64,000 nucleotides of DNA, taken from positions 2,418,001 to 2,482,000 of the forward strand of contig NC_092793.1 of assembly GCF_918797505.1 (NCBI RefSeq), given 5' to 3'. Origin of the DNA: Bemisia tabaci (Eukaryota; Arthropoda; Insecta; Hemiptera; Aleyrodidae). The notes under the pieces are model-generated. The model saw only the letters and a list, made by a program, of their open reading frames with translations. It had not been told where the DNA came from and ran no database searches. The number at the start of each line of letters is the position of its first letter. The stretch's first letter is position 1. The position numbers and the translations under genes were made by a program. Below are positions 43,944 to 56,411 of the stretch, piece by piece.

Positions 43944-44800
43944 TCCACAAAGGAAAAGTTCGGTATAGCGAGGAAATTATAGAGATTAAGGGACTGCCTA
44001 TGAATTGCGTGACGCGAATTTTCTGATTCTTTGACACCCATTAATCGCTTGGTACACGAACGTAACCAGTCACCCCCAAAATAGTTACGTAACATTTGTC
44101 TCGAGACCCCCTTTACATATACACACAAAGAAAACTCGAAATACATTATCTTCTTAAAAAGGGAAAGGGCATAGCGTCTGTGAATTAGAAGGCTCTGCGT
44201 TTCAAGAAACGATGAGAATAAGACAAAAAGAAAAAAAAAAACTGGCTTATAAAAATTAAAAAGGAGAGAAAAAAGTTGAAAGCTCGTATTCACTACGTAA
44301 CAGTGAGCTTGGTATCCCTCTCCCTTTGTCACGCTCGGTCACAAAATTAGGAAGTCCCACCCACCCCTTGGAGCCTTACGTAATTTATAGACAGTCCCTA
44401 ATTTAGACTATGAAAAAATACTATTTTCTCTTATCAGAATAGACCTTTCCTCAGGGAACAAAATTAAGCACCACAATATCGATTTTAGGCTGCAAAACAC
44501 TTCCAACACTCCATCCTTGAGTTTCTCATTTTCTACACTGCACTGGACGCAGTGGACGATCTTACTAAATATTTCCTTCAACTTTCGCAAAAATTATAAC
44601 TGATGCAGAGTTATATAAAAAATTTGTTTTTAAAAGTATAAACCGTAAATAACCGCAAGCTAAAGAATATTCATTGTTTATGTAATTGATGTAAAGTTTT
44701 TTAGTTAAAAGTTTACATTATCAATACGCTTCTTATGTGACCCTTAGTATAAAAGTTATATAACCAAATTCAAACAGTGTATAAAATGAATTTTCATTAT
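43944..44800. other. Unassigned sequence
   Basis: A 135-codon minus frame (43925-44332) is low-complexity, aromatic-rich and not recognised. AT-rich to 44800. Confidence 0.35.
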
Positions 44801-44907
44801 TCTTCCTGGCTGGTAGCGCACTCTAGTTATGAAGTGTGCAAGTTTTCATATGCGATACTACCAGGTGGTGGATCATCGTAGAGTTGTGACTTACCTTAAA
44901 TCCGCGG

Positions 44908-44989
44908 CGTCCTAGTCGGGATTAGAACCCACACCTCGGGATGGAGTTGTAATCCGAAGTCCAGTACTTTACCACCAGACCAGCCAGGC
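44908..44989 (-). ncRNA. tRNA-like sequence, probable SINE head
   Basis: On the minus strand it reads GCCTGGCTGGTCTGGTGGTA+AAGTACTGGA, a plausible box A region. About 45 nt further on is GGTTCTAATCC, an exact match to the box B consensus GGTTCRANTCC apart from one purine position. The acceptor stem does not close and the T stem has a mismatch, so it is not a functional tRNA. A tRNA-derived SINE is the simplest reading. Confidence 0.5.
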
Positions 44990-45079
44990 TTGATATGGAT
45001 GGGCCCCTAAATTCAATCTCTTAACTATCGCAGGCCTCTGAGTCCGTAATATGTTTGTTTATTGACGGATTCTTATGAT

Positions 45080-45710
45080 ATTTTACCAGACTTTATTATT
45101 TATTATTTATTTATCTATTGTTTTTTATTTAATGATGTAATTTTTTCATTTTCATTTTTTTTAACTCTCTGTCATTTTTTTAGCTCTCTCTTTTTTTTAA
45201 CTATCATGTTTTTTAACTATCATTTTTCCTAACTCTCTCTATTTTTTTTTAACTCTCATTTTTTTAACTCTCTCTCTCTCTATTTTTTTTAACTTTATAA
45301 TTGCGTCTTTTTCCAGTTTTAATTATTTGGGCCTTTTTCTAGTTTGAATTTATGTCGATGTATTTATGTTATTTATTTATTATTATTTTCATTTCCTTTT
45401 TTCTTTTAAATTTTTATAATATTAATTTAAACATTTTAAAAAAATTAAAATTTTTAAAATAATATTTAATAATATGTTTAAAATATTAACAAAAATAATT
45501 ATGATATACTTTAAAAATATTATAAAATATTATTTTAAAAATTTTAATTTTTTATATTTTTAATATATTTTTAAAATGTTTTAAAAATATTCATTGATTG
45601 TATTTCAAAAGTATTTTTGAAAATATTTTAAAAATACATGAAAAACATTTTAAAAATATATTAAATTTCAATATTTTTAAAATATTTTTAAAATATTGCT
45701 GTCTAACTGG
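45080..45710. repeat. Low-complexity AT-rich tract
   Basis: 45150-45300 is T-rich with TTTTTTAACTCTCTCT units. 45370-45710 is almost only A and T, with recurring TTTAAAATATT and its complement. The 88-codon frame here is compositional. Confidence 0.9.
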
Positions 45711-45711
45711 G

Positions 45712-45757
45712 CAGGGTTATGAGCCAGACACGCTACCAACTGAGGTAACAGGGCTCC
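45712..45757 (-). ncRNA. tRNA-Met-like 5' half fragment
   Basis: On the minus strand it reads GAGCCCTGTTACCTCAGTTG, GTAGCGTGTCTGGCTCATAA and CCCTG. The D-arm (CTCAGTTGGTAGCG) and a CTCATAA anticodon loop with CAT match the 5' half of an elongator Met tRNA closely. After that the sequence departs and no box B follows, so this is a fragment or the head of a SINE rather than a gene. Confidence 0.5.
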
Positions 45758-45859
45758 TCGGATTTGTGCCGAAATATCCCCTTTTAACTCGTCTCGGAGC
45801 CACTAATACCTCTAATAATACCTATCCCACGCAGTCTGAGAGTCGAGGGTGTTCATTGA

Positions 45860-46860
45860 AATGAGATCATCATCATTCATGAAAATGAGATAGGTTTACG
45901 TTAAAGTCATTCAGGTCATTTATATAACAGTTATATTAAGCAAATTAAGCAAAAGGATACTATGCGTATAAAGAAAATTTATAAAAACCCTTCCTCAATT
46001 ATATGAATTTTATATAAACGTTATCTTCTGAAAATATGAATAATTATTTTCATGGGCATTTTATATAAAACTTATATACACGATACATAAACTTTAGTTA
46101 AAATGGTAGGTTCTGACGTTTCACTCGAGTGCAGCGGTCTTATCGGTGGCTGAAAAACGTGGTTCCCGAAGATCGGCGAGGTAAATTGAAGTGATCGTTA
46201 CGCTTCGATTATGGGGAGCACGGAGTGGGTGTGTGAAAATTTTGACCGCCAACTTCGCACCGTGAAATTTGAACATGAGCACGAGGTACGCACTTGATAC
46301 AGTGAAAAAATTTGAAGAGAAAGGAGAAAGGTGTGCATAACGGAGGGCAGTAACTCAATCTCGTCTCTCCTTCAGCAAAACAAGCTGGCATGTCCACTTT
46401 TACCTGTGCATTTACGCTCACCGCGCAAAAAACCAAGCTCGATAGCTCCAGTTTGTCTGCTATGGCCTCAGTCTGGTTATGGTGTGGCATGACATGAGCA
46501 GACCGCTGTTTGAGCTGGTGTCTTTGCCGAATGGGCTCCGGGCGTGAGTCGTGAAAAAAAGGGTGGATTAGCAGAGGATGTTGGTCCTTGGCTTCTTCGC
46601 GAAAATATCGCCTCAAAACGGCAACTCATTCTCAGAATGGTAAACGCAATCTACATCGCTTTAAATAGGTATTTAAGGTTTCACCTCGCAATTGTTTTTC
46701 TTTTTTATAATCCTAAATGGTGAAAGAATAAAGTGCATTTAAAAATTGCGACCAAGTTTCCCTCGACATGAAAGTGTATCGCTCTCAAATTTTAAGTCAT
46801 AATGCGAATTAGGAATTTAATTCGACGGCAAGAGTAGATTCTTTCAACGCAAATATCGAC
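45860..46860. other. Unassigned 1-kb stretch
   Basis: A 135-codon minus frame (46209-46616) is His-, Pro- and Cys-rich and outside known repeats but shows no recognisable domain; I rate it as more likely chance than gene. Confidence 0.35.
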
Positions 46861-46861
46861 G

Positions 46862-46975
46862 CGACGGTGAAACTGCAGGAGGAACACATATCTCTCGCTT
46901 TTCGACTAGCAGGTTTTCTGTCGTCCTTTATTTTTTAGAAAAGTGAACGTCATCACTTGAAAAAGTTTTTGATTT
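46862..46975. mobile_element. MITE-E left-end fragment
   Basis: GCGACGGTGAAACTGCAGGA and CATATCTCTCGCTTTTCGAC, then TTTATTTTTTAGAAAAGTG, match the MITE-E left half with changes. The right end is absent. Confidence 0.55.
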
Positions 46976-47366
46976 TTCTTCTTTGCTTGTGTGAGAATTA
47001 TTTTGCGGAAATTTCAAGCATTGGCACTGGTGCACTCTCCTTTGACAAAATAAAATGGGAGCGGAGATTTTAAACGCCCAACTTGCTCCCCCCCCCCCCC
47101 CGCAACCTTGCCAATTTCAAAGTTGTTTCAGCTTAGTAGATGGAAGATTACATACAACGTCAAGTATACCGATTCAAATTTCCAATATTTAAAACAAAGC
47201 GTCATTTTTTGAGAACAGACAAGAGACATAAAGTAAGGTATCCTGTTAATTTTCTCGCGAGCCAATAATGCCAGGAAAAAAACTAATCGTGCCGTTGAAT
47301 TCAGTATACTTGGGGCTTCAATTTATACAAAATTTTTCTTTTCATTTTTTAAATTACATCAAAATG

Positions 47367-47625
47367 CAAGAATCACTGCAGAGACTTTAACGCAGCGCAG
47401 AGAAGTAGCCGTCACGACAAATGGGAGTTGTTTGACCCATAAAGACACTATAATTCAAAATTTTGATCATGCTGAACCACCCAAGGGATCGCCAAGATGG
47501 CAAAGCCTAGGAATAACTTCAGAGACTTGAACGCAAGGGAAGAAAAGTAGGCGAACCAACAGATGCGAGTTGTTTGACGCAGACTTTATTATTTCAAAAT
47601 TTGCTCATGCTCAACCACACTAGAG
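47367..47625. repeat. Tandem duplication, about 140-bp unit
   Basis: Unit 1 (47367-47495) and unit 2 (47507-47625) share CAGAGACTT-AACGCA, GGGAGTTGTTTGACCCA / GCGAGTTGTTTGACGCA, TTCAAAATTT and CATGCTGAACCACCC / CATGCTCAACCACAC. They are diverged to roughly three-quarters identity by eye. Confidence 0.7.
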
Positions 47626-48697
47626 ATTTTCAGATCGAGCACGTATTTGTGCTTTGCCTTCATCTTCAATCGGCAAAAAACATGATCTCAACAAGTGCGA
47701 CTCAATACAGCTGCGAATGTGGAAATTTTGCGAAGGGCAAGGGGTGATAAATGCTTTTTGAGTGAATGCTGTACTAATCACGTAAATTACGCAAAAAGCT
47801 GTGTCCATAGACAAATGTTTAAATATTTAAACGGCACACATCTGCTCCTTGCTTGTAATTGGTATAATTAAAGGATACGAAGATGAAAACGCTCAAGTCT
47901 GGGCAAAAAATTGAACATTTTTGAAGCGATTCAGACGAATATTCGCCCATCGTTTTCTCCCTGAAAACACCCATAAGGCAAACGATTCCGTGGGAATTTT
48001 TTTTGCCCACCCTATTGCGCGAAATCGATTATTATAATTAAAGATGGCATCAACGAGTAACCTACACCTATTAGTATACCTGCGAATCAAATTATAAGAG
48101 AGGTAGTACAATTTTTATTTTTAGCGGAAGGAGTCACAAACCGATATAAAGCATTGTAAAAATGGCCTGATAACTTTTGTATTGTTTTTTTCTTCCTCCA
48201 AGAGCATGGGTAGTCTTTTCGGAAGTTAGAAGGCGAATTAAGCAGCGGAATCCCCTTCGTGAGCTTGCCGCGTGTTGATTTCCTTTAGCTCTGAGGATAA
48301 GGTCAAGTTCTGCGCCAAGAATTTTCAAGTTCGAGTTGGGCATGAAGAAAGAAAGCGTGAGACACGGCGGCGCGCGGTGGCAGCGTTCTGTGACGTCTAG
48401 ACGGAGAAGAGTCGCTCCGAGCATTGCCATATCTGCCCTTTTATCACTCTCCTAAAAATTCATCAATTTTTTACGGCGGAGGTAACCTATAATATATTTA
48501 AGTATCGTACTTCTTTGTTCGTCTCGCTCCAGATTTTTCAAGCTACACTGTTAAAAATCAACGATTTACCGAATATTTTTAACCATGTAAAGGGTAACTG
48601 ATGGTAGTGAGAAATAATTGAAAAAATGAATCGATTTTTTTTTGTGATCCATAAAGATGGGCTGCTCATAAACGACAATTTCCCCGTCGTGTTCAAA
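47626..48697. other. Unassigned sequence
   Basis: No supportable feature; frames up to 98 codons without motifs. Confidence 0.35.
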
Positions 48698-48837
48698 TGG
48701 ACTGCATTTTGCAATTAGGAACTATAAATTCCGGCCCGATTTAAAAACAACGTATGTGCCATTGGTTTCCCTACGCACTTTAGTGTTTTTTTCAGATAAG
48801 CTGGAATTTATAGTTCCAAGTTGCAAAATGCAGTCCA
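48698..48837. mobile_element. Palindromic MITE-J (140 bp)
   Basis: Left TGGACTGCATTTTGCAATTA and GGAACTATAAATTCCGG; right CTGGAATTTATAGTTCCAAG and TTGCAAAATGCAGTCCA. The centre of about 65 bp is not palindromic. Confidence 0.88.
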
Positions 48838-48946
48838 AATGCTCCCGTGAATCATCCCCATGCTCTCGTTCCAAGCACTGTAGCTAGCTGAAAATTACGA
48901 TCTGGCAACAATAGTAGAGTGAGCGTGCAAAAGATTAAGTGAAAAT

Positions 48947-49210
48947 ATGCGCATAGCATTAGTTGTGCTCGGCTCAGCAATCGGACTGGCGCGCGAAAAA
49001 ATTACGATGAAACGCAATTTTTCTTCACCAGTGTTAATTAGGCGCTCGGCTTCGGGAGGAGGCCTGAAATTAAGTCGAGCTTACGAGCGTATCCGAGCTG
49101 AAACGACCACGCTGTGCTCTGGAGAGAAGGAGGAAAATGAAAGTATAACGAAAGGCTCACTTAAAGTGAAACTAATTTTAGGGGGCAAAGCTAAAATGGA
49201 GCGAGTTTAA
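48947..49210 (+). other. 87-codon frame with signal-like N-terminus (weak)
   Basis: It begins MRIALVVLGSAIGLAREKIT, where residues 3-14 are hydrophobic as in a short signal peptide, and continues with a basic, Ser- and Glu-rich stretch to KAKMERV. It lies between two MITEs in sequence I cannot assign. No family is recognised and no promoter is obvious, so it may be chance. Confidence 0.2.
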
Positions 49211-49300
49211 TCAAACGCACCGAGTAGCATTTCGGTAAACAATGAGTCGGAAGTGGTTTTGGAATCAATTGGTTGTAAATTTTATTATTAAAAACAACAC

Positions 49301-50075
49301 GGAAAAAATTAAATTGCTGATTCAACAATTCAATTGCTAAAAAAAGTGACCGCAATGTTTCAATGTAGATTTTACAACAAAAAAATGCTACTTTAACTAC
49401 CCCCGTGATTAAATTAGATTATAATAGTGGTTAATTAGCATTTATTTGTTGTGAAATCTACGTTGAAATATGGCAGTCTCTTTTTTTATCAATCGAATGG
49501 ACCACTAGACAAGGGACGAATTTAAGCATTCTGATACATGTGTCTTAACCAGAATTTCACGTAAAACACGATTCGCGCAACGAAAATTACTGGAATCAAC
49601 TCCTAACGGAGATAATAATATTTTTATTTCACATTGGTTACGAGGAATTTGAACTGCCCGCTCACAAGAAACTCAAAGCTCTACGTGAGTCTAATCGCGC
49701 ACTACAACGATTTCAGCAAGCTTCTCAATCGAGCAATGCTCATTTTCCACCATGTGTTTTTCAAATTATAAGTAATTTGCTATGGCTGAGCCAAAGTGTC
49801 AAGATAGAGGTTGCCAGATTTTTAAATCGCAGAGACGTTCATGATAACGTTTAGCGCGCGATGTGAATCACGTAGAGCATTGAGTTTTCATGAGCGGGTG
49901 GTTTCAATTCACGCACCAAGAATCATTAAATATCTTCGGAATTAGTTGATTTCGGTAATTTTTGTTGTGCTCATCGTGTTTTACGTGAAATTTTGGTGAA
50001 GACGCGTGTATCAGAATGCTGAAATTCGTACCTTGTCTAGTGGTCCATTGTCAAATCAGCAATTTAATTTTTTCC
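49301..50075. mobile_element. Palindromic MITE split by another MITE
   Basis: Outer arms GGAAAAAATTAAATTGCTGA and TCAGCAATTTAATTTTTTCC are exact inverses. Left-arm blocks TGTAGATTTTACAACAAA and GCTACTTTAACTA are mirrored at 49430-49470. The right arm is broken after 49497 by the element 49498-50047 and resumes at 50048. Confidence 0.88.
49498..50047. mobile_element. Fold-back MITE (550 bp) inserted in the preceding MITE
   Basis: Left TGGACCACTAGACAAGGGAC and GAATTTAAGCATTCTGATAC; right GCATTCTGA-inverse blocks, GTACCTTGTCTAGTGGTCCA. The arms continue inward (CGTAAAACACGAT / ATCGTGTTTTACG; GCTCTACGTGA / TCACGTAGAGC; CCGCTCA / TGAGCGG), so most of the element is one imperfect palindrome. Confidence 0.9.
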
Positions 50076-50211
50076 TTGAATTTAAAGTCGAGAATAAGAA
50101 CTTTGAAAGTGAAAAGAGTTGTTAAAATTTGTCCTTGTCATTGACATTGAGTCCTACAGAAGAATATGACTTCAAACCTCTTTTTCTCGCTTCAAAACTT
50201 TGATGTATCCT

Positions 50212-50490
50212 GCGGGCTGATTATTGAAATTGATAGACAAAGCAATAGACAAAGCGATATACCAAGAAGACAGAGGGAGAGTAGAGCGATCCTATTGGTT
50301 GAAATGGGTGGCTCCAGTGGCTCCTGGCTCCTATAGAATAAGGGAGAAAATGATGAACCAACTATAAGGTCTCTAGCGGGTTGCTGTTAGTTTGTCCATT
50401 ACTTACCTCCTTTGCCTTTCGCTTTCACCGAAAGGATAGCTTTATTTTCAGTTTGTCAACTTTGCATATCAATATCAATAATCAACCCGC
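50212..50490. mobile_element. MITE-D copy 3
   Basis: Left GCGGGCTGATTATTGAAATT+GATAGAC; right ATCAATATCAATAATCAACC+CGC. Internal CGATCCTATTGGTTGAAATG and GGGTTGCTGTTAGT blocks are conserved, with a small rearrangement near 50430. Confidence 0.88.
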
Positions 50491-51258
50491 TGATAAACTT
50501 GGCTTAAATCTTTTCCATTATCTAGAAATCTGGCCAATAATCGAATAATGGTGTAATGGTTGAAAACACACGAACATTTGTTTTTTCTTCACGCAAAAGT
50601 AATTAATGAGCTGATTTTAGATCATCTTTTAACAAAAGAAAAAACATCGATATGAGATCATAGGGAAAAGTTGCTTTAAAGTTGAAAAAATGGACCACCC
50701 TTATGGCGTCACTGGACAACATACCCCGTTTAAATCCATGTATTTCAACTTATCAATATATTTCGTAATGGTTCTATGAATATTTGTCTAATTTACGAAC
50801 CAATAATATTTTTATTCTTAGCTCACCGGGTCGCTTCAAAATTTTAATAAAAAATTGCAACATTCCGACCTCTGCCACTGTCCCATTGAAGCGAGAATCT
50901 TTACTGAACATCAAATACTTACCCAATTGTTCAGGGGAAAAAGGACACCCATCTCTGAAAGGAAACTTTAGAACCAAGTCAAAGAGGTTTCAAAGCGTGC
51001 TAGCAAAAAATGACGTTGTAGATTGTTGTGTTGCTTCTTGTAAAAGACAGAGCAGTGCTGGGACGGGAATCAAGCAGGTAGTGCAAAAGTTGTCCTACTT
51101 TTAGCGGTATTAATTTGGTGACAGTGGTTTTTCAGTGTAAAGTGTTCTTGTTTCGAGACCACGAAATTCGGATTTCTTGGGGTCGATTCCCTATTCAACC
51201 CCGCGGTTCCCGACTTCATCCGACCTAGATCAACCGAGAAAAAAGCCTGGTACAGGTG
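50491..51258. other. Unassigned sequence
   Basis: A 106-codon plus frame (50784-51104) and its 67-codon antisense have no recognised domain. Confidence 0.35.
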
Positions 51259-51282
51259 CTCTGGGACACCTCGTATATTGGT
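51259..51282. mobile_element. Isolated right end of the GGGACACC repeat family
   Basis: CTCTGGGACACCTCGTATAT matches the right terminus of the element at 40240-40796. The body to the left is not recognisable. Confidence 0.45.
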
Positions 51283-51309
51283 TATGATCCTTCGAAGCAG
51301 TACTCTGCC

Positions 51310-51570
51310 CTCTATCTAAAATCTTAGGAGCCACCTTGGCCGAAAAGCCCAATTTTTAGGAGTCGTCTACTATTTTTTAGGAGCCAAATTAAATTTTTGC
51401 ATACGCAGTCCATGGCGATGCTGCGAACGGTGCGTATAGAGAGCGCTTCATCGCTACCGCTGCTTCCCGATTTCGAATTCAATCTGTCAAATTTTTTAGG
51501 CGCCACGATGGCCCAGCCCCTTCCCAAATTTTTAGGCGCCAAAGCCCGATTTTTAGGCGCATTTGGCGCA
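51310..51570. repeat. Irregular repeats of TTTTTAGGCGCCA / TTTTTAGGAGCCA
   Basis: At least six occurrences of (A/T)TTTTTAGG(A/C)G(C/T) in about 250 bp, several followed by CC-A. They put FLGA into the 138-codon plus frame at 51397-51813 three times, but this follows from the DNA repeat. Confidence 0.6.
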
Positions 51571-54011
51571 TGGCGTCTGCAGAAGGCAGAATACTGCTTT
51601 GAAGTTTTAAGCCCTTTTCATTCCAGCTATCCATTCATGGCAAAACATTGTGACAGTATCGGAAAGTCGGGTAGAAACTGGATTGCATTGTTTCTAATGG
51701 GTGATTCTCGTTTTATACTTTCTGTTACACTATCAAAATCAGTCTTTGATTCCATGTCGGTTGGAGTAATGGCTGAAAAGTTTGATTTTGTAATCTCAAC
51801 AACGACTCTCTGAGCACTTGAAATAATTTTGAGCGCATTTATTTGCATTTTAGAAAAACCTCAACATAGCTTATCTCTACCGTATAAAGGAGGTTCTTTC
51901 AAAGACCTTATAAACTCGCCATTTTAGATGCATTTGTTTGGGAGGGAACGGAGAGAAAGTGCAGTTGAGTTGAGGCGCATGTAGACACGAAAAAATTTAC
52001 AACGTTCTTCGCGTGGTGTGATATAACGAGCGATTCGTTTATGACGCACCATAAACACATTTTTAGGCACTTACTCAACGGTACTTTTGACAAATTCCCT
52101 GTTATGCCTGGTGAAATTAATGGGAAGCTGTACTATGAAGAATTTATTTGATGAAAAAAGAACCACTATTGTGACGAAGGCGAGGAACGCTATCATCAAA
52201 CTGACAATGAGACGATTTCTCGATTCTCGTATGGAAAAGAGGAAATCAAATTCCGCCCTGGAGATAAGAATCCTCTCATTCAGGATGATGATTCGTGGCT
52301 TTCCAAAAGGAATGACACCTCAGCCCACAAAAATTTTAAATTGAGTTATTAATGTCAGAGCATATTCAAGTGTTCTGCAAACTTATTGGATCACCAAAGT
52401 TCAAAAAAGTCGAATCAAACCGCAATTGAAGAAATTATTTCGAAGGAGTGCCAACTCTAGAAAACCCAATTTTTCGGGAGAAAGAAAAAACCACCAAGTA
52501 GGCAGAATAGTTAACGCTATGAACAGGTCCGTGGTGCTAAATGTCTATCTTTAAGACTCTGTTGCCGCGAAAGTTTCAGGACGTCCACCATACTTTTTCG
52601 TTGTAAAATGAGGAATTTAAATTTTCAGAGTATGCACCTTTCCAAAATAAACGAGGTTCAGGCGCCTCTCTAAATTCATTCAAAAGCCTCTCGCATTTCA
52701 TTCTTCCGAACCCGACAGGGAATTTGTCACTGAAATTTCAAAATCCCATTTTTCGATCCGATAAGTTGACAAGAAAAAAATTTTCTCGCGGATTGTCTGT
52801 TTTTTTCCCTGCCTAATATTAGCTCACCTATTTTTCTCTTCCCTTCTAACATATTTTTTTCAATTTGTTTTTCCATTAAGTTTTTAAAAAATTCTACCAC
52901 ATCTGCGTTTTTGAAGATCACTCAACAATGGAAGTTATACCTCATGCGAAGTTAGGTACATCGTGTACTTTTACACTTTTTAAACGGACACACGGTACAT
53001 GCTGATAGTCTTACAAGTGCCACTTTACATAAATCAGTTCCGCTAAGCTCCGTAAAAGTTTTTGCAAGACGAAGCTGATGGATTCAAATTTTTTTAAAAA
53101 ATATGTATGTATATTTATTATAAAGGGGGAAAGGCGGGAAAAAGCAGAAAATCCAAATTACCTAATGATCGTCAGCGAAAAATTTGACAAAAAGTTCAAC
53201 TGATTGCTGAGCTATCAGCAAATGGATAAAAGCGCAATCCATTAAAAGCACTGAAGTGCTAAAAGCAGCCTTAGTGGTATGTCGGATTTTCAGCGTTGTT
53301 AAGTAGTGAAAAAAGCTCACTATGTGTCACTGATATGATCTGGCTTCGTAAAGTTACTAAACTTAGATTTGACATCCGTGTTCTGGATATAGGTATGTGC
53401 GCTGACACCTGTACAAACAAGGCGGGATACGACTTACGCCTCATCCAACGCCTTAGAAGGTACGATAATATCAAACGCTGGTCCGTCGTTGCCAAGTCTA
53501 GTCTATATTATGATAACTCCTATTTATCATACTAAATACATCATTAATCAATGTGACTGTTACAAGTAACAGATGTCTGATTTGATTATTTAGTCGTCAG
53601 ACACCTCTAGTTGATGAAGCTAAATTTTGTCATTACCACCGGAGGAAAATTTGAAATTCTTCGCGATAGGGGGTTTTAGAGCACCTAGAGTTGTGCCATG
53701 TGTGTGCTGCGGTGTGATTGGTTCACCAATTTTAAGGCTCTTTTAGGGCTCACAGACGTAGAGCCACAGGAAAGATGACCGACAAAAATATCCATCAAAG
53801 GTAGTTGACAATAAGGTCGGTTGCCATCTTGTTCGTTTGTTTACATCGGTCCTTATGGGCTCTATGAGACTCTAAAACTCCCGTAACAATCAGAAAATGG
53901 TAGAGTTATTTTACACCCAAAAAAGATTGCGGCGCCACCACAGTTCAAAAAACAATGAGAGCAAAAAACAATTCTGACTTGAGTCGCGTTTTTTATTGCA
54001 GGGCGACATTT
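51571..54011. other. Unassigned 2.4-kb stretch
   Basis: AT-rich with scattered short frames. 53690-53890 has TGCTGCGGTGTGATTGGTTC and GTTTACATCGGTCCTTATGG, resembling the arms of the element at 18123, in the same order, as a probable diverged relative. Confidence 0.35.
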
Positions 54012-54254
54012 GAGGGGCTTGGAGGACAAGGCGCATGAGTGAAGTTTTTTAGAAAATTGAGGTATTCATGAACTCAACTAAAACTAGTTTCGAGTATATT
54101 CTGTGAAAAATTCACGATTAAAATCCAACTTTAAAGCATAAAAAAGTGGCTTTACCCTTTTTTCTGCTATAAAGCTCCGTGTAATTTGGAAACTTTAAAC
54201 ACAAACTTGAAATAGCAAAAATTTAACTTAAGTGCCCTGTCCTCCAAGCCCCTC
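54012..54254. mobile_element. MITE-A copy 3 (243 bp)
   Basis: Left GAGGGGCTTGGAGGACAAGG+CGCATGAGTG; right GTGCCCTGTCCTCCAAGCCC+CTC. ATTT flanks both ends and may be a 4-bp target duplication. Confidence 0.92.
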
Positions 54255-56411
54255 ATTTGAACTTTCACCTAGATTCCCATTTTTCTCTGTCTCCATAAAA
54301 TAGCGAACATCCAGCTGGAAAAATAAAATGCTGAGATAGCACCTTATAGGTCAAAAGTGTGTCCCACGGATGATAATTTATCTGCTTCCACAATCATACA
54401 TCCCGAAAATGCAAACTCAACCGTGGGAACAATCAAGCCAACATATGTATAGAAACCTCCACAAGCAACATCCTACATTCTAAAAAAACAATAAATATTA
54501 TGTAGTTTTCTTGGGTGCGCTTTTTTTAAATTGTTTGCTACCATTATGTTAAGAATCTATTTTTGTAATTGCACTCGCTTTTCATATTTTCTGTAAAGAC
54601 AGTAATAACCAAAGATGCTAAATGTCTCTAATAAAATTAACTAGCTTTTCGGGTGATGTTGGTTTCTTTCTGCTGAAGCCAAATGAAACCCACGGATAAG
54701 CGTCGGTAGAACCGGACTCTAGAACCAATATTAGTGAGCGATGAAACATTGCAACCGGGTGATGCGTAAAAAAACGTAAGCCGCCGATGAAGGGTTTCAT
54801 TCATTCGTTTTGTTTATATCTCTCTCTCTTGAGTCTTTTCAACGGCCGGCGGCTGAGAAATAAATGAACATATTAGGAGTGAAACAGCTGTCGCGGTCGC
54901 TGTACTTGCGTCGGGCTGGAAACAGGCGGAATTCCGACGGAACGCAGCCGCTAGTATAGCTTTAAAAGGCCGTCTTCCGTAAACGGCATTGCCGCCTTGC
55001 TGCCTCCCACGGTAGAGTCACTCCTTGTGGGATCCGAGGAAAAAATAATATTCCGTCAAATGTTACAACTGTGTTCTTAAAGCTGCAATTCCCGTCGTGG
55101 GACAGATATAGCACTTGCCTCGGGAAGCCTGCCACGAAAATACCTGACATTAATCTGCTTCAGTGACTCCGCTTTTAGCAAATTCTCTCGACTGATTATT
55201 CTGCTGTTCCCTGGAAAATCAGTATAGTTTCAAACAAATCAGGGAAACCTCGCTTGCCCCCTTCCCCCCCCTCGGGAGAAATGTGAAGGATTTCGCTCAG
55301 TAAGTGCATGATATATTTCATCTTGGAAATTGGAACTGGATACATTTTTCGGTGCGAGCAGCTCAAAATTGCACTTGAGACGACACAATTTTTTCAGAAT
55401 CATGCGGGAGAGTCCTCTGAGAAACAAGTGCACAACTAGGAGAATTTCCCAAACTCTTTTTTGCAATATAAGAGCTGCGAAGGCTCTGGGATCTAGAGTC
55501 TAGACCCTTAACTTTGACAAGAAAAAATACTCTTAATTCCAGTGGCATGGCATATTGAAGAATAAAGGGGATGCTCCTGTCTAAATCAGGGTATTTTTAT
55601 AACCCCCGCCAGCGGAAATGTTATCGTCTTATATACTTTCCAGAGGCCCTTCCCCCTTTACTACTGGGCAGCACAATTCATGAAGGACGGAGAATGTATG
55701 CGATTTTAAAAAACAAGTGTCACAGCTAAAACATTATCCTTGCAGAACTTTGTGGATAAAATCCAATAGCGCAAATAAAGATTTGACATTAAGAAATTTT
55801 TTTTTTTACGGGACCCACCTTACCGGGTTCTAAACTGACCGTAGGTTAATATGTATATCTGTCTGGACTTCTTTTTAAGTCTTCTGCAAAAACTTTTATG
55901 CTAGGATACGCGCTCGCAAATTATTTCTTCAAGTGTTCCTGTCCTCAGATCAGGAAGGGCAAAGCCGCAGCCCACATTTTAGACGGGCAAAGTTGTAATA
56001 CAAATTAATAATTAAAGTACTCGCCAGAAAATTAGCCATGTTACGACAAAAACAGTATTCGTTAACTTCATTAGCGTAATAGGCGGCGCTGGAATTAAGT
56101 TGAGTCAAGAGAGAAGCAAGCAAATCAACGAAGACGAAGCGAATTTTAGCACAACGCCTGCAATCCTGCATACAACTATTCGAGCTCTACGGATGTGCGT
56201 GTTGCATAAGCACAGAGGTTAAGGCGTTATCACTCTGCAGGCACTCACCACTTCACCCGCAGCTCGCCGGGGCAGCGGAGTTGTACTGCTAGAACCCAAA
56301 ATGACAGAGCGTTTTCAATTCTTCGTTTGTGCTACAAAAACATGCACTGAAAAAATATTGGAGAAGCAGTGGCAGTGCTTCCCTTGTGTACATGGACGCC
56401 ACGCCACTGCA
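54255..56411. other. Unassigned 2.2-kb stretch
   Basis: No recognisable gene. At 56396-56409 GACGCCACGCCACTG matches the right terminus of hAT MITE-F, with a CAGTGGC 29 bp before it, perhaps an internally deleted remnant. Confidence 0.35.

Noticed and set aside
44908..44989. Functional tRNA gene
   Set aside because: The acceptor stem does not close and the T stem is mismatched, so I list it as tRNA-like only.
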